Shown here one piece after another: positions 51,683 through 60,184 of a DNA stretch of 64,000 nucleotides (its first letter is position 1; every line of letters begins with the position of its first letter). The stretch comes from Bacteroidales bacterium UBA6428 (GTDB taxonomy: Bacteria; Bacteroidota; Bacteroidia; Bacteroidales; UBA932). The notes under the pieces are model-generated. The model searched no databases and was not told the DNA's origin. It saw only the letters and a list, made by a program, of their open reading frames with translations. The translations under genes and the position numbers were made by a program. The stretch lies in NCBI GenBank assembly GCA_002437305.1, contig DJOW01000017.1, positions 23,035 through 87,034 of the forward strand, read 5' to 3'.

Positions 51683-52756
51683 TTATTTAACGAGGCAGAC
51701 AGCCACACGGTTCTCCTCAGGAGTCTCGAATGGATTGACCGTGTCACCGAAGTACTCAGTGATGATCCTGTCCTTGTCGATGCCGGCGGCGACAATCGCG
51801 GCGGTGACAACCTCAGCCCTCTTCTCTGAAAGGAACTTGTTCCTCTTGGCGGTACCGGTCGCCTTGTCAGCATAGCCGGAGACACGAACCTTCGTGTCAG
51901 GATTGGCCTTGAGAGCCTCGACAACCTCATCGATCTTGAGTTGCTCGCTCTCACGGATGTTCCAAGTGTTGATCACGAAGAGAATGTTGCGTGAAAGTGA
52001 CTCGAAAGCCGGAACGACCTCAACCTCCTCTACAGGAGCCGGCTCCGGTTCAGGCTCCGGCTTCACAACAGGCGCAGGCGCAGGAACTGGAACAGGAGCG
52101 GGAACTGGCTTGACCTTTCCAAAACTGAAGGTAAGACCGGCGACGGCCTTGATCTGGAAATCAGCCTTGGAACCCTTCTTGGAATTGAAGTGATCATCAA
52201 GGAAGCTGCAATTGCCTTCAAGGTTGAGGGCGATGGCGTCTGAGAGTCTGATGTTGAGACCGGCGCCGGCCCTGAGGGCAGGAGAAACCTTGCTGCCGTC
52301 CCACAGATAGTTGTCTTTTTTAGGGAAACGGTTGGCCACATCATTGGCCTCGTCATTGTTGAACGCATAGTTCACACCTAAACCGCCGAAGAGGTAAGGG
52401 TTGAGAGTCCTGTCGTACTTGTAGCCCGCGAAAATAGTAGCGATGTCGGCCATGAGGTCCACAGCTCCTTCAACATAGTTGAACTTGTAAATAGTGGTAG
52501 GTCCCGCGATGGCGCCTTTACCCTGCCAACCGTTGACATTGAGTCTTGCTCCGAACACAGGTGAGAACTGGTAGCCGAAAGAAACGGCCGCGGAAGGCGA
52601 AAGGAGGTCAGAGAATGATGTCTCTCCCACAGTGTGGGCGGCACCTCCCTGAAGCTGCATAAACCAATAAGGATCAAAATCCTTCTTCTGCGCGTTCGCC
52701 ACGGAAAGCGACGCGACAAGCGCTGCGCTTGCAAGAATTGTCAATATACGTTTCAT
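51683..52756 (-). CDS. OmpA-family outer membrane protein
   Basis: 357 residues. Signal peptide MKRILTILASAALVASLSVA; an eight-strand barrel of about 200 residues with aromatic girdle residues (DPYWFMQLQGGAAHTVGET); a Pro/Ala/Val/Glu linker (VPAPVPVPAPAPVVKPEPEP); and a peptidoglycan-binding OmpA domain with NIRESEQLKIDEVVEALKAN and DTKVRVSGYADKATGTAKRN. It ties the outer membrane to the cell wall and is normally very abundant. The gene stands alone with its own terminator. Confidence 0.93.
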   Translation of the reverse strand: MKRILTILASAALVASLSVANAQKKDFDPYWFMQLQGGAAHTVGETSFSDLLSPSAAVSFGYQFSPVFGARLNVNGWQGKGAIAGPTTIYKFNYVEGAVDLMADIATIFAGYKYDRTLNPYLFGGLGVNYAFNNDEANDVANRFPKKDNYLWDGSKVSPALRAGAGLNIRLSDAIALNLEGNCSFLDDHFNSKKGSKADFQIKAVAGLTFSFGKVKPVPAPVPVPAPAPVVKPEPEPEPAPVEEVEVVPAFESLSRNILFVINTWNIRESEQLKIDEVVEALKANPDTKVRVSGYADKATGTAKRNKFLSEKRAEVVTAAIVAAGIDKDRIITEYFGDTVNPFETPEENRVAVCLVK

Positions 52757-52853
52757 AATGTTTGAATTAGATTCTCATTTTTCGTTGCGAATTTAACACT
52801 TTTTTTCCATTCCACAAAATATATCATAAGTTACGGACTTTTCCGAGGCCTTC

Positions 52854-55301
52854 CTACCCCCGGCCGGAACGGGAAACCAAACCTTTGAGAGCCATGTTGA
52901 AACCGGAGCGGGACAACAGCCTCTCAAGAGTCATGTGCATTCTCCAGCGCCAGTAATGACGCGGATCAGACGGAATGTTGATGCGCTCGTCCTCGGGCCT
53001 GCCATGGTAACGGACCTCTCCATCCATGGACATCCAGTCCTGAAGCGGGAGAATGCACAGCATCGAAGGAGAGCGGAGATGCTGGTTGACTATCCGCTCA
53101 CAGATCCAAGGCTCGCAGGTGTACGGAGCCTGCCCCTCACATCGCAGGATCTCATGGAAGAAACGCTCTGACATCTTGTGGTCCTCCTCCCACCAGCCAC
53201 GCAGGGTGGAGGTGTCGTGCGTCCCGGTGGCGCAGACGGAAAGATAAGGGTAGGCCCAAGGCTCGTCAAAGGTCTTGGAAGGAGACTTTGGCATCCTCTG
53301 AATCTCAAGAGAAAGGATCCTCAAGTCTTTCATCACCTCGGGCACGCATGCAGGGATCATTCCCAGATCCTCCCCGCAGGCCAACATTCCGGTGGAATCC
53401 AAAAGCGGCGGGAGTTTCCTCATGGCGCACTCTTTCCAGAAACCATTGTGACGATGGTAGAAGAAGTCATTGTAAAGATCGTTGTAGGCCCCTTTAAGAG
53501 AATCGGTCAGCATCCGGAAATCCTCCGTGTTCAGGGCAGCGATCCGGGGATGATACCACCCGTCACGATGAGGATCCGGCACAAACAACTGAGAGTCAGG
53601 GTCAAATCCCCTGCCTCTCAGCTCATCAGCCGAGTAAGGAAGCGCAGGGTTGAAATGACCCAGCAAGCCCGACTTCACCCCGACCGGAATCTCCCAGATG
53701 CGGAAGAATCCAAGAATATGATCGATCCGGAACGCATCGAAATACTCACTCATCTTCCTAAGACGTGCCTTCCACCAGGCGTAACCGTCTTTGGCCATCT
53801 CCTCCCAATTGTAGGTAGGAAATCCCCAGTTCTGGCCGTCGGCCGAGAAAGCATCAGGTGGTGCGCCGGCTTGTGAATCAAGGTTGAACAAGCGTGGATA
53901 CTGCCAAGCGTCGACACTTGTGCGGCTGATCCCGATCGGAAGGTCTCCCTTGATCGCCACGCCTTTCGAATGAGCATATTCAATGGCATCTTTCAACTGG
54001 GCGTCAAGAAAGAACTGAACGTAGCAGTAGAAATCAGTCTCGCTTTTGCGCCTGCGGCAGAATGACTTGACCTTGGTCTCTGAATATTCAGAAAGGAACT
54101 TCCACTTCCCGAATTCAGGGGTTCCGTTGATGTCTCTCAAGACACAGAAAGCGGCATAAGGGATGAGCCAATCTTTGTTGGCGGAATAGAATTTTCTGTA
54201 GCTTTCCCCCGACATCACTTCCTGGCCGGCATTCTCGAAAGTCTCTTTCAGAAGACGGATCTTCTCATTATTAACTCTCTCGTAGTCAACAGTCGGGAGC
54301 GCATTAAGCTCTTTCTGGAGAGCTTTGTATTTCTTATCGGCCTTGACCCCGGCATCAGGAAGATGGATGAACTGAGGGTGAAGGGCGAACGTCGAGTTGG
54401 CATTGTAAGGGTAAGAATCCGTCCACGTCCCGGTCATCGTGGTGTCGTTGATCGGCAGAAGCTGGATGATGCTCTGGCCTGTCTTGGCGGCCCAGTCAAC
54501 GAGTTTTTTGATGTCTTTGAACTCTCCTGCTCCGAAGCCGGTCTCACTGCGGAGGGAAAAGACCGGAACAGCAGTACCTGCCCCGCGCCAGGGCATTGTC
54601 TCGAACTCCGGGACAACATCCCTTATCTCCAGCAGACGGCCCTTGGCCGGAACTTCCGCGAAGAAATGGTTGGGGCCGGACTCCCAGACTTTAGGTTCCT
54701 TCGTCTTAGCATCCAGAATAACGAATTTATACTCAAATGGTTCCTTTACATTGAGGAAAACACTCCAAAACGGAGCCGAGTCCGGACTCAACTGGACGAA
54801 CTTTTTCCAGTCATCGAACATTTTGCCACTGCCGGTGACAGCCATGACCTCATCTTTGCGGACACGCGCGCCCGGAACGGTAAAGGTCACGTTGCCGGTA
54901 CGCTTGTGTGAAACCGATTTTCTTTTGAATATCACTTCGGTGAATGCCTTTGTCCAGAACGGAGAGTCTTCCGGACGGTCCTGCCACCGGTCGCGGATTT
55001 CAAGGGACACGGTCCCTCCTTCGGCCGCCGAGCCTGCAGAAGCGACTGACCTTGCCAAAGCGACAGTCCCTCCGGCAAGCTCAGGGACCGGACGCCTTCC
55101 CCACTCACGACGGACACACTGCCCGCCACGGTGAAGCTCAAAGGTATATTCAAGGGCATCCGTTGTGGCCGGAACTTCCAATGTAGCCTCCCAGCGTCCT
55201 CCGGTGACATATTCCATAGCTATTGATTGTCCATCGGAGAGGCTCAAGAAAAGTTCCTCTCCCGGTGAAGTGAAATATTCAAGGGTAATTTTAAGTTGCA
55301 T
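52854..55301 (-). CDS. malQ: 4-alpha-glucanotransferase (GH77 amylomaltase) with two starch-binding domains
   Basis: 815 residues from ATG 55,301; the longer reading adds 13 residues not fitting the domain. Two CBM20-type modules come first (MQLKITLEYFTSPGEELFLS, and FKRKSVSHKRTGNVTFTVPG to FNHFFAEVP), then the GH77 barrel with VPVFSLRSETGFGAGEFKDI, FRIDHILGFFRIWEIPV (catalytic Asp), CGEDLGMIPACVPEVM (acid/base Glu) and GTHDTSTLRGWW. It transfers maltosyl units between glucans in glycogen and starch use. Confidence 0.95.
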   Translation of the reverse strand: MQLKITLEYFTSPGEELFLSLSDGQSIAMEYVTGGRWEATLEVPATTDALEYTFELHRGGQCVRREWGRRPVPELAGGTVALARSVASAGSAAEGGTVSLEIRDRWQDRPEDSPFWTKAFTEVIFKRKSVSHKRTGNVTFTVPGARVRKDEVMAVTGSGKMFDDWKKFVQLSPDSAPFWSVFLNVKEPFEYKFVILDAKTKEPKVWESGPNHFFAEVPAKGRLLEIRDVVPEFETMPWRGAGTAVPVFSLRSETGFGAGEFKDIKKLVDWAAKTGQSIIQLLPINDTTMTGTWTDSYPYNANSTFALHPQFIHLPDAGVKADKKYKALQKELNALPTVDYERVNNEKIRLLKETFENAGQEVMSGESYRKFYSANKDWLIPYAAFCVLRDINGTPEFGKWKFLSEYSETKVKSFCRRRKSETDFYCYVQFFLDAQLKDAIEYAHSKGVAIKGDLPIGISRTSVDAWQYPRLFNLDSQAGAPPDAFSADGQNWGFPTYNWEEMAKDGYAWWKARLRKMSEYFDAFRIDHILGFFRIWEIPVGVKSGLLGHFNPALPYSADELRGRGFDPDSQLFVPDPHRDGWYHPRIAALNTEDFRMLTDSLKGAYNDLYNDFFYHRHNGFWKECAMRKLPPLLDSTGMLACGEDLGMIPACVPEVMKDLRILSLEIQRMPKSPSKTFDEPWAYPYLSVCATGTHDTSTLRGWWEEDHKMSERFFHEILRCEGQAPYTCEPWICERIVNQHLRSPSMLCILPLQDWMSMDGEVRYHGRPEDERINIPSDPRHYWRWRMHMTLERLLSRSGFNMALKGLVSRSGRG

Positions 55302-55452
55302 AGCGTTTTGGCAGCGGAATTTGTCCGCCACAATCCGCAATATTAGCGAAAATATCTGAATTTGAATGCGGTTTTGCGTGTGAATTTGAGGAGAAAAGGC
55401 TTTTCGTTGCCAAGATGATAGGATGAAATTTGTGTTTGGCGATTTTATGGGT

Positions 55453-55460
55453 TAATTTTG
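55453..55460 (+). promoter_or_regulatory. Promoter -7 element of the U32 peptidase gene
   Basis: TAATTTTG, a full match to TAnnTTTG, with TTTG at 55,429-55,432 twenty bases upstream as a -33 element. It lies 19 bases before the ATG. Confidence 0.65.
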
Positions 55461-55479
55461 AGGGATAATATCAGGGACT

Positions 55480-56754
55480 ATGGACAAGAAGGAACTTGAG
55501 ATAATGGCACCGGCAGGCAGTTTCGAATGCCTGCACGCGGCGATACAGGGCAGGGCGGACTCCGTCTATTTCGGAGTGGGGAACCTCAACATGCGCTCGC
55601 ACTCGGCGAACAACTTCACGCCGGACGACCTGCCACGGATCGTGGAGATCTGCCGGGAATATGGCGTCAAGACCTACATGACTCTGAACATAGTCCTTTA
55701 CGGGGAGGATCTTGCCCCGATGCGCGAGGCTCTGGACGCGGCCAAGGCGGCGGGAGTGAACGCAATCATCGCCTCGGACATGGCAGCGATAACTTATTGC
55801 CGTCAAATCGGGCTGGAAGTACACATCTCAACCCAGCTCAACGTGTCGAATGTCGAGGCGCTGCGGTTCTACTCTCAGTTCGCTGACGTGATCGTGCTGG
55901 CAAGGGAACTCAACCTGCATCAGGTCAAGGATATTCATGAAGCCATCGTGCGGGAAGGGATCAAGGGGCCGTCCGGGAATCTGGTGCGGATCGAGATGTT
56001 CGCCCATGGGGCGCTCTGCATGGCGGTTTCCGGAAAGTGCTACCTCAGCCTCCAGACCTACGGGGCGTCAGCTAACCGCGGAGCGTGCTACCAGCTTTGC
56101 CGCAGGGGCTACGAGGTCACGGACCTTGAGACCGGCACGAAACTGAACATCGACAACAAGTACATCATGTCACCCAAGGACCTGTGCACCATCGGGTTCA
56201 TGGACAAGATCATCGATGCCGGAGTCAAGGTCTTCAAGATCGAGGGGCGGGCAAGGAGCGCTGAATATGTCAAAAAGACCGCCGAATGCTACCGCCGGGC
56301 GGCTGACGCGGTCTGCGAGGGACGCTACACGCCAGAATTGGCGGCCTCTTTGAAGGAGGAACTGTCCGAGGTCTTCAACAGAGGGTTCTGGGACGGTTAC
56401 TATCAGGGGGCCAGACTCGGAGAATGGAGCGATGTCTATGGCAGCCACGCCACCCGCAAGAAAATCTACTGCGGAAAGATCACGAACTGGTTCGACAGGA
56501 TCTCCGTGGCGGAAGTCTTGGTGGAATCCGAGACCTTACGCAAAGGTGACGACATCCTGATCATCGGAGAGACAACGGGAGTCATCGAACAGAATGTAAG
56601 CGAGATCCGTGTTGACCTAAAGCCAACGGAAGAAGCCTCAAAAGGCACCCTTTGCTCCATTCCGGTAATATTCCCGGACGACATCCGCACCCCCGGCGGC
56701 AAAAAAATCCGCCGAGGCGACAAGGTCTACATCTGGCGGGAGGTCTCTTTATAG
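55480..56754 (+). CDS. U32 family peptidase-like protein (TrhP/RlhA/YhbU group)
   Basis: 424 residues. MAPAGSFECLHAAIQGRADS near the start and the U32 signature EMFAHGALCMAVSGKCYLSL, then SANRGACYQLCRR with its conserved Cys residues; a C-terminal barrel follows. Characterised relatives modify RNA (hydroxylation of tRNA uridine-34 or of 23S rRNA) rather than digest protein; others take part in ubiquinone synthesis. Which branch this is cannot be read with certainty. Single gene divergent from malQ. Confidence 0.9.
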   Translation: MDKKELEIMAPAGSFECLHAAIQGRADSVYFGVGNLNMRSHSANNFTPDDLPRIVEICREYGVKTYMTLNIVLYGEDLAPMREALDAAKAAGVNAIIASDMAAITYCRQIGLEVHISTQLNVSNVEALRFYSQFADVIVLARELNLHQVKDIHEAIVREGIKGPSGNLVRIEMFAHGALCMAVSGKCYLSLQTYGASANRGACYQLCRRGYEVTDLETGTKLNIDNKYIMSPKDLCTIGFMDKIIDAGVKVFKIEGRARSAEYVKKTAECYRRAADAVCEGRYTPELAASLKEELSEVFNRGFWDGYYQGARLGEWSDVYGSHATRKKIYCGKITNWFDRISVAEVLVESETLRKGDDILIIGETTGVIEQNVSEIRVDLKPTEEASKGTLCSIPVIFPDDIRTPGGKKIRRGDKVYIWREVSL

Positions 56755-56861
56755 TCCATTGACTAGAAAAATCATCCTCTTTCCCGTAACAGGCAGAAGA
56801 AAAAGTCGGTTATTCATTTATAATCAAAGCATTGCTCTCCACCCTCACATTCAAGATGCAA

Positions 56862-57119
56862 TATAAAAAGCCGAGGGGAATAGAATGGATTAATCTAAAT
56901 TTTAGACTCCACCATAACAAGCACCGTTAATACCTGCGAAGGTGGCTACTCACTTTTTCATCCTTGCCATTGCGAATGCGTTTGCAGGCTTTCACTCTGA
57001 TAAGTCTGACAACATCCATTCTAATGGAGATTATGAATCTGAATAGAACTTCATAATACTATGCGATTGAAACTGTAAAAAGGTTTTTGAACCGGATTCA
57101 AGCACCTTCCCCTCGGCTG
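56862..57119 (-). ncRNA. Structured non-coding RNA candidate of about 258 nt (6S-like possible)
   Basis: On the minus strand the segment starts six bases after a perfect -7 element and ends in TTTTTATATT. Its two ends pair as GCCGAGGGGAA/TTCCCCTCGGC (11 base pairs, 57,107-57,117 with 56,870-56,880). Further helices are possible: TAGAATGGAT with ATCCATTCTA (long range), GAAGGTG with CACCTTC, and the local hairpin TCTAAAATTTAGA. GGTGCTTG occurs twice. There is no open frame. A closed long rod with an independent promoter is the form of 6S RNA; it is not tmRNA or RNase P RNA (their conserved cores are missing). Identity is not established. Confidence 0.6.
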
Positions 57120-57124
57120 GATGA

Positions 57125-57132
57125 CAAATATA
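57125..57132 (-). promoter_or_regulatory. Promoter -7 element of the RNA candidate
   Basis: Minus strand TATATTTG, a full match to TAnnTTTG. It directly abuts the terminator hairpin upstream, so the RNA is insulated. Confidence 0.65.
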
Positions 57133-57170
57133 AAAGCAGGCCTCCATTTAACGGATGGATACCTGCTTTT
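57132..57170. terminator. Two-way hairpin upstream of the RNA candidate
   Basis: AAAAGCAGG pairs with CCTGCTTTT, with an inner TCCAT/ATGGA helix. T tracts follow on both strands. Confidence 0.65.
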
Positions 57171-57348
57171 CTCTTCAATCGCCATATTATATTATGACTC
57201 TGACAAAGATATCCTGATCTTATGAATTATCAAAATGATTTCAACAAAATCTCTAATGCCGCGAAAGAATGGAGGATCGGGAATAGTCTGGATTGTTGTC
57301 GAGAGTGGTGCAATAACTATGCGACCATTAGCAACGTTTTTGGCCGAA

Positions 57349-57390
57349 AATGCTGCCGTGGAGTGCCTTTCATCCCTCCGCGGCAGCATT
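57349..57390. terminator. Strong hairpin, probably ending the trmB transcript
   Basis: AATGCTGCCG pairs with CGGCAGCATT over ten bases and further inward (TGGAG/CTCCG). It lies 170 bases past the trmB stop; the T tract on that strand is short (TTTT). Confidence 0.5.
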
Positions 57391-57456
57391 AAAAGGTTTA
57401 AATGTTACCGTAGGTGGTCAAATGGTACTCTTCGGTCGCATTAAAAGGATAAAATG
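57386..57456. repeat. Direct repeat pair GCATTAAAAGG
   Basis: GCATTAAAAGGTTTAAATG at 57,386-57,404 and GCATTAAAAGGATAAAATG at 57,438-57,456, period 52. Only two copies, so not an array. Confidence 0.6.
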
Positions 57457-57493
57457 CGCTTGTTCAAGGCAACGGCGCCATGACATGACGGCC

Positions 57494-57537
57494 TCTTCGG
57501 CAGGCTCGGTGACAGCGGCGCGGCAATCTCACCAACC
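57494..57537. repeat. Degenerate REP-like pair downstream of trmB
   Basis: TCTTCGGCAGGCTCGGTGAC and, 7 bases on, CGGCAATCTCACCAACC. Both halves resemble the repeat units at 40,865-40,921. Confidence 0.55.
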
Positions 57538-57560
57538 TACCGCCAACCTTATAAGTGGTG

Positions 57561-58397
57561 TCAGCGCTGTTTCTCCGGCTGGTGGGTGAAATGGCGGGGG
57601 CCTTCGACGGAGCGCCAGTAGTCGGAATCGAAATCGGGGTGGATGTACGGGCCGTCGTGGTCGATCACGAAACTCAGATAGGTGATCTTGTAACCTTGGG
57701 CCGAGAACATCTTTTCGTAGAATGTCTGAACCTTGAACAGAGCCTCGACCGCGGACTCTCCGGCGACAGAACGCAGTGCACAATCCGAAAGGTCTGCGCG
57801 GCCGGTGCCGTAAAGATCATCGGTGCTTGCCAGAATCCTCAACCCATTCTGTCCGGCCACCGCGCGGGAATATTCATAAAGAAAGCGGCTGTCGGTCTTG
57901 AGATGGACTATTCCGCCTTTTTTCAGGAACTTGCGGTAACGCTCCAGGAAAAACGGACTCGTCAGGCGGCAGTTCTCGCTCTTCATCTGCGGGTCGGAGA
58001 AGGTCAGCCATATTTCCGAAACCTCACCGGGAGCGAAGAATGCATCGATGAACTCAATTCTTGTTCGAAGGAACGCAACATTCGGAAGATGATTCTCCGT
58101 GGCGAACTTCGCACCCTTCCAAAGACGCGCGCCCTTGATGTCCACCCCAATGTAGTTCAGGGACGGTTCCCTGCGGGACAGATCAATCGTGTACTCCCCC
58201 TTTCCGCAACCGAGTTCCAGAACTATAGGCTGGTCAGCCGCGAACATCCTCTCGCTCCAATGCCCCTTGACCGGGTGATCCTTGAGCCTCAAGCCATCAA
58301 CAGCCTCGGATTTGTCCAACACCGAAGAAGCCTCCGGCTGAAGAAGGCAGGAGAAGGTCTCGTTCTCCGCGAATTTTCTAAGTTTATCGTGTCCCAT
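57561..58397 (-). CDS. trmB: tRNA (guanine-46-N7)-methyltransferase
   Basis: 278 residues. SAM loop IVLELGCGKGEYTIDLSRRE near 60, then IGVDIKGARLWKGAK, and the family signature FSDPQMKSENCRLTSPFFLE, which binds tRNA; TDSRFLYEYSRAV follows. It overlaps gldH by 14 bases. Confidence 0.93.
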   Translation of the reverse strand: MGHDKLRKFAENETFSCLLQPEASSVLDKSEAVDGLRLKDHPVKGHWSERMFAADQPIVLELGCGKGEYTIDLSRREPSLNYIGVDIKGARLWKGAKFATENHLPNVAFLRTRIEFIDAFFAPGEVSEIWLTFSDPQMKSENCRLTSPFFLERYRKFLKKGGIVHLKTDSRFLYEYSRAVAGQNGLRILASTDDLYGTGRADLSDCALRSVAGESAVEALFKVQTFYEKMFSAQGYKITYLSFVIDHDGPYIHPDFDSDYWRSVEGPRHFTHQPEKQR

Positions 58398-58842
58398 TGT
58401 TCTTTCTTATGAAGATCACGCCCAAGCCTCTGATGGCCTCAAAATCATTCAGCACTTTTGCCCTGAGACGCCATATGCCATGTTCAGGAAGATCCAGGTC
58501 ATCACTGTAGGGCGCAATGTAGTCTTTATTATAGTAGGAAGAATCAACCGGACAGGCAACGCTGATGGAAGCAGTGTCAGACAGGATTACGCAACCCGAA
58601 GGAGACATCCACCTCAGGTCAAGGAAGACACTGTCGGACGGGAACTTTCCAAACGCGGGGCGCTCAAGTCTAGTGTAGAAATTCAAGCCGTATGACACGG
58701 TCGAGTCCGACAGATCAAGATTGAATATGTACGTGTCACCATACTCAGCCTTTTCCCTGACGACAAACGGCTCGTAGGAAGCAGGACGCGCGCAAGACAC
58801 CGCGGTCATCAACAGGACAAAAACCAGAGCGACCTTATTCAT
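58384..58842 (-). CDS. gldH: GldH-family lipoprotein
   Basis: 152 residues from ATG 58,842; the longer reading has 86 extra residues of random composition and overlaps the PSP1 gene far more. Signal with lipobox VLLMTAVSC (Cys17). The body FVVREKAEYGDTYIFNLDLS, then SVFLDLRWMSPSGCVI and DLDLPEHGIWRLRAKV matches GldH, first found in flavobacterial gliding but kept in non-motile Bacteroidales. It overlaps the PSP1 gene by eight bases and trmB by 14. Confidence 0.85.
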   Translation of the reverse strand: MNKVALVFVLLMTAVSCARPASYEPFVVREKAEYGDTYIFNLDLSDSTVSYGLNFYTRLERPAFGKFPSDSVFLDLRWMSPSGCVILSDTASISVACPVDSSYYNKDYIAPYSDDLDLPEHGIWRLRAKVLNDFEAIRGLGVIFIRKNNGTR

Positions 58843-60175
58843 CTTTTTGAGGCTTCGGATCCGGCTTTCTGTCGGGACGTGGACGTTGCTGCTGAGAGCG
58901 GACGTTTCCTCCGTTCCTTCTTGACCCGTTGCTCCGATTTCTTGGATTGCCTCCCTCCGGCTTTTGCCTAGGCTGGGAATCAGCTCCACCTGCGGGAACC
59001 GCGCTCTGGACCGAAGGTGCGGAGGGCTGCTTTGCCTTGCTCTTGCCTCGGTTCTTGTTCCTGCTCTTTTTCGGTTTGTCAAACCTTGTGATGCTGTCAT
59101 CGCCGACAGCGGACACGAACTGAGGCCCCGTTGGCTCTGGCTCAGTCCTCAACGATTCCGGTTTCTGGCCGTTGCGGTTCATCATGATGATCTGCGCGAC
59201 CTCGGAAGCCGCGACTGGATACAGATTCGCAAGAGAGCCTTTCTCATAGGAGAAATACATCACCTCCTGAAGGATGTCGGTCTTGACCAGATAGGCCAAG
59301 CCGTCCTCAAACTCAAGCGGCTCGGAGACTTTCGGAATGCGTGACTGCGCGTCCAGGTAATTCGCCACCTCATAGTTCAGACAGCACTTCAATTTTCCGC
59401 ACTGGCCGGCAAGTTTCTGAGGGTTCAAGGACAGATCCTGGGTTCGGGCCGCGGAAGTGGAGATAGATTGAAAATTCGTTATGAAATTGGCACAGCAAAG
59501 TTCCCTCCCGCAGACGCCTAGGCCCCCGATAAGCCCGGCCTCCTGACGGGCACCGATCTGCTTCATCTCTATCCTGATGCGGAACTCCTCCGCATAAACC
59601 TTGATCAGCTGACGGAAATCCACACGTCCATCCGCGATGTAATAGAAAATTGCTTTCGTGCCATCTCCCTGGAACTCAACGTCTCCAATCTTCATGTCAA
59701 GACCAAGTTCAGCGGCGATCCGGCGCGCCTGAATCATCGTGTCCTGCTCCCTGGCTATAGCCTCCTGCCACTTGGCGATGTCGAAAGGCTTGGCGCGGCG
59801 ATAAATTTTTTTAAGGGGAGAGACCTCGGGATCTATTCCCTTGCACTTCATCTGGCGGCCTACAATTGGACCTTCCAACGTCACTATGCCCAGATCATGG
59901 CCGTTGGCAGCCTCGACAATCACCAGATCCCCAGCCTTGATCCCTTGGCCGGAAGCATTCACATAGACACCCTTGCGAGTGTTCTTGAAGCGGACCTCGA
60001 AAAGATCCTTGAACTGTTCCTGACGAATGCCTTGAAGCCAGTCATAATCCTTCAGCTTACAGCATCCCCGGCGATAGCTGCAGTCATATTCACCGGTCTC
60101 CTGATCCCTCGAGATTGTGCAACCTCGGTTGCAGTCAAACTTTATCGCCTCATTGTCAATATTTTCCATATTCAT
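58835..60175 (-). CDS. PSP1/RicT-like protein with basic disordered tail
   Basis: 446 residues (ATG 60,175 or 60,169). A Cys-containing N-terminus (DCNRGCTISRDQETGEYDCS, CSYRRGCCKL) leads into the PSP1 domain with QEAGLIGGLGVCGRELCCAN and KLAGQCGKLKCCLNYE. In Bacillus the RicT protein of the RicAFT complex, which holds iron-sulfur clusters and steers mRNA processing, has this domain. The last 90 residues are Arg/Asn/Gly/Pro/Gln-rich (RNRSNGSRRNGGNVRSQQQR), a tail that could bind nucleic acid. It follows holB by nine bases and overlaps gldH. Confidence 0.88.
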   Translation of the reverse strand: MNMENIDNEAIKFDCNRGCTISRDQETGEYDCSYRRGCCKLKDYDWLQGIRQEQFKDLFEVRFKNTRKGVYVNASGQGIKAGDLVIVEAANGHDLGIVTLEGPIVGRQMKCKGIDPEVSPLKKIYRRAKPFDIAKWQEAIAREQDTMIQARRIAAELGLDMKIGDVEFQGDGTKAIFYYIADGRVDFRQLIKVYAEEFRIRIEMKQIGARQEAGLIGGLGVCGRELCCANFITNFQSISTSAARTQDLSLNPQKLAGQCGKLKCCLNYEVANYLDAQSRIPKVSEPLEFEDGLAYLVKTDILQEVMYFSYEKGSLANLYPVAASEVAQIIMMNRNGQKPESLRTEPEPTGPQFVSAVGDDSITRFDKPKKSRNKNRGKSKAKQPSAPSVQSAVPAGGADSQPRQKPEGGNPRNRSNGSRRNGGNVRSQQQRPRPDRKPDPKPQKDE

Positions 60176-60184
60176 TCTTATTTA

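Larger units (their letters stand above)
56755..57560. other. Gene-free region with structured RNA and hairpins
   Basis: About 800 bases with no credible protein gene; the short open frames have poor composition. Contents: the RNA candidate at 56,862-57,119, its promoter, a two-way terminator hairpin, a 19-base direct repeat pair, another hairpin and a degenerate REP-like unit. Confidence 0.7.

Noticed and set aside
56862..57119. tmRNA or RNase P RNA
   Set aside because: There is no tRNA-like end or tag frame, and the conserved RNase P core segments are absent on both strands.
57386..57456. Possible CRISPR array
   Set aside because: Only two imperfect copies, one spacer-sized gap and no cas genes.
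58843..59100. Longer N-terminus for GldH
   Set aside because: It would place the lipoprotein signal in the middle of the protein and overlap the PSP1 gene by 260 bases.
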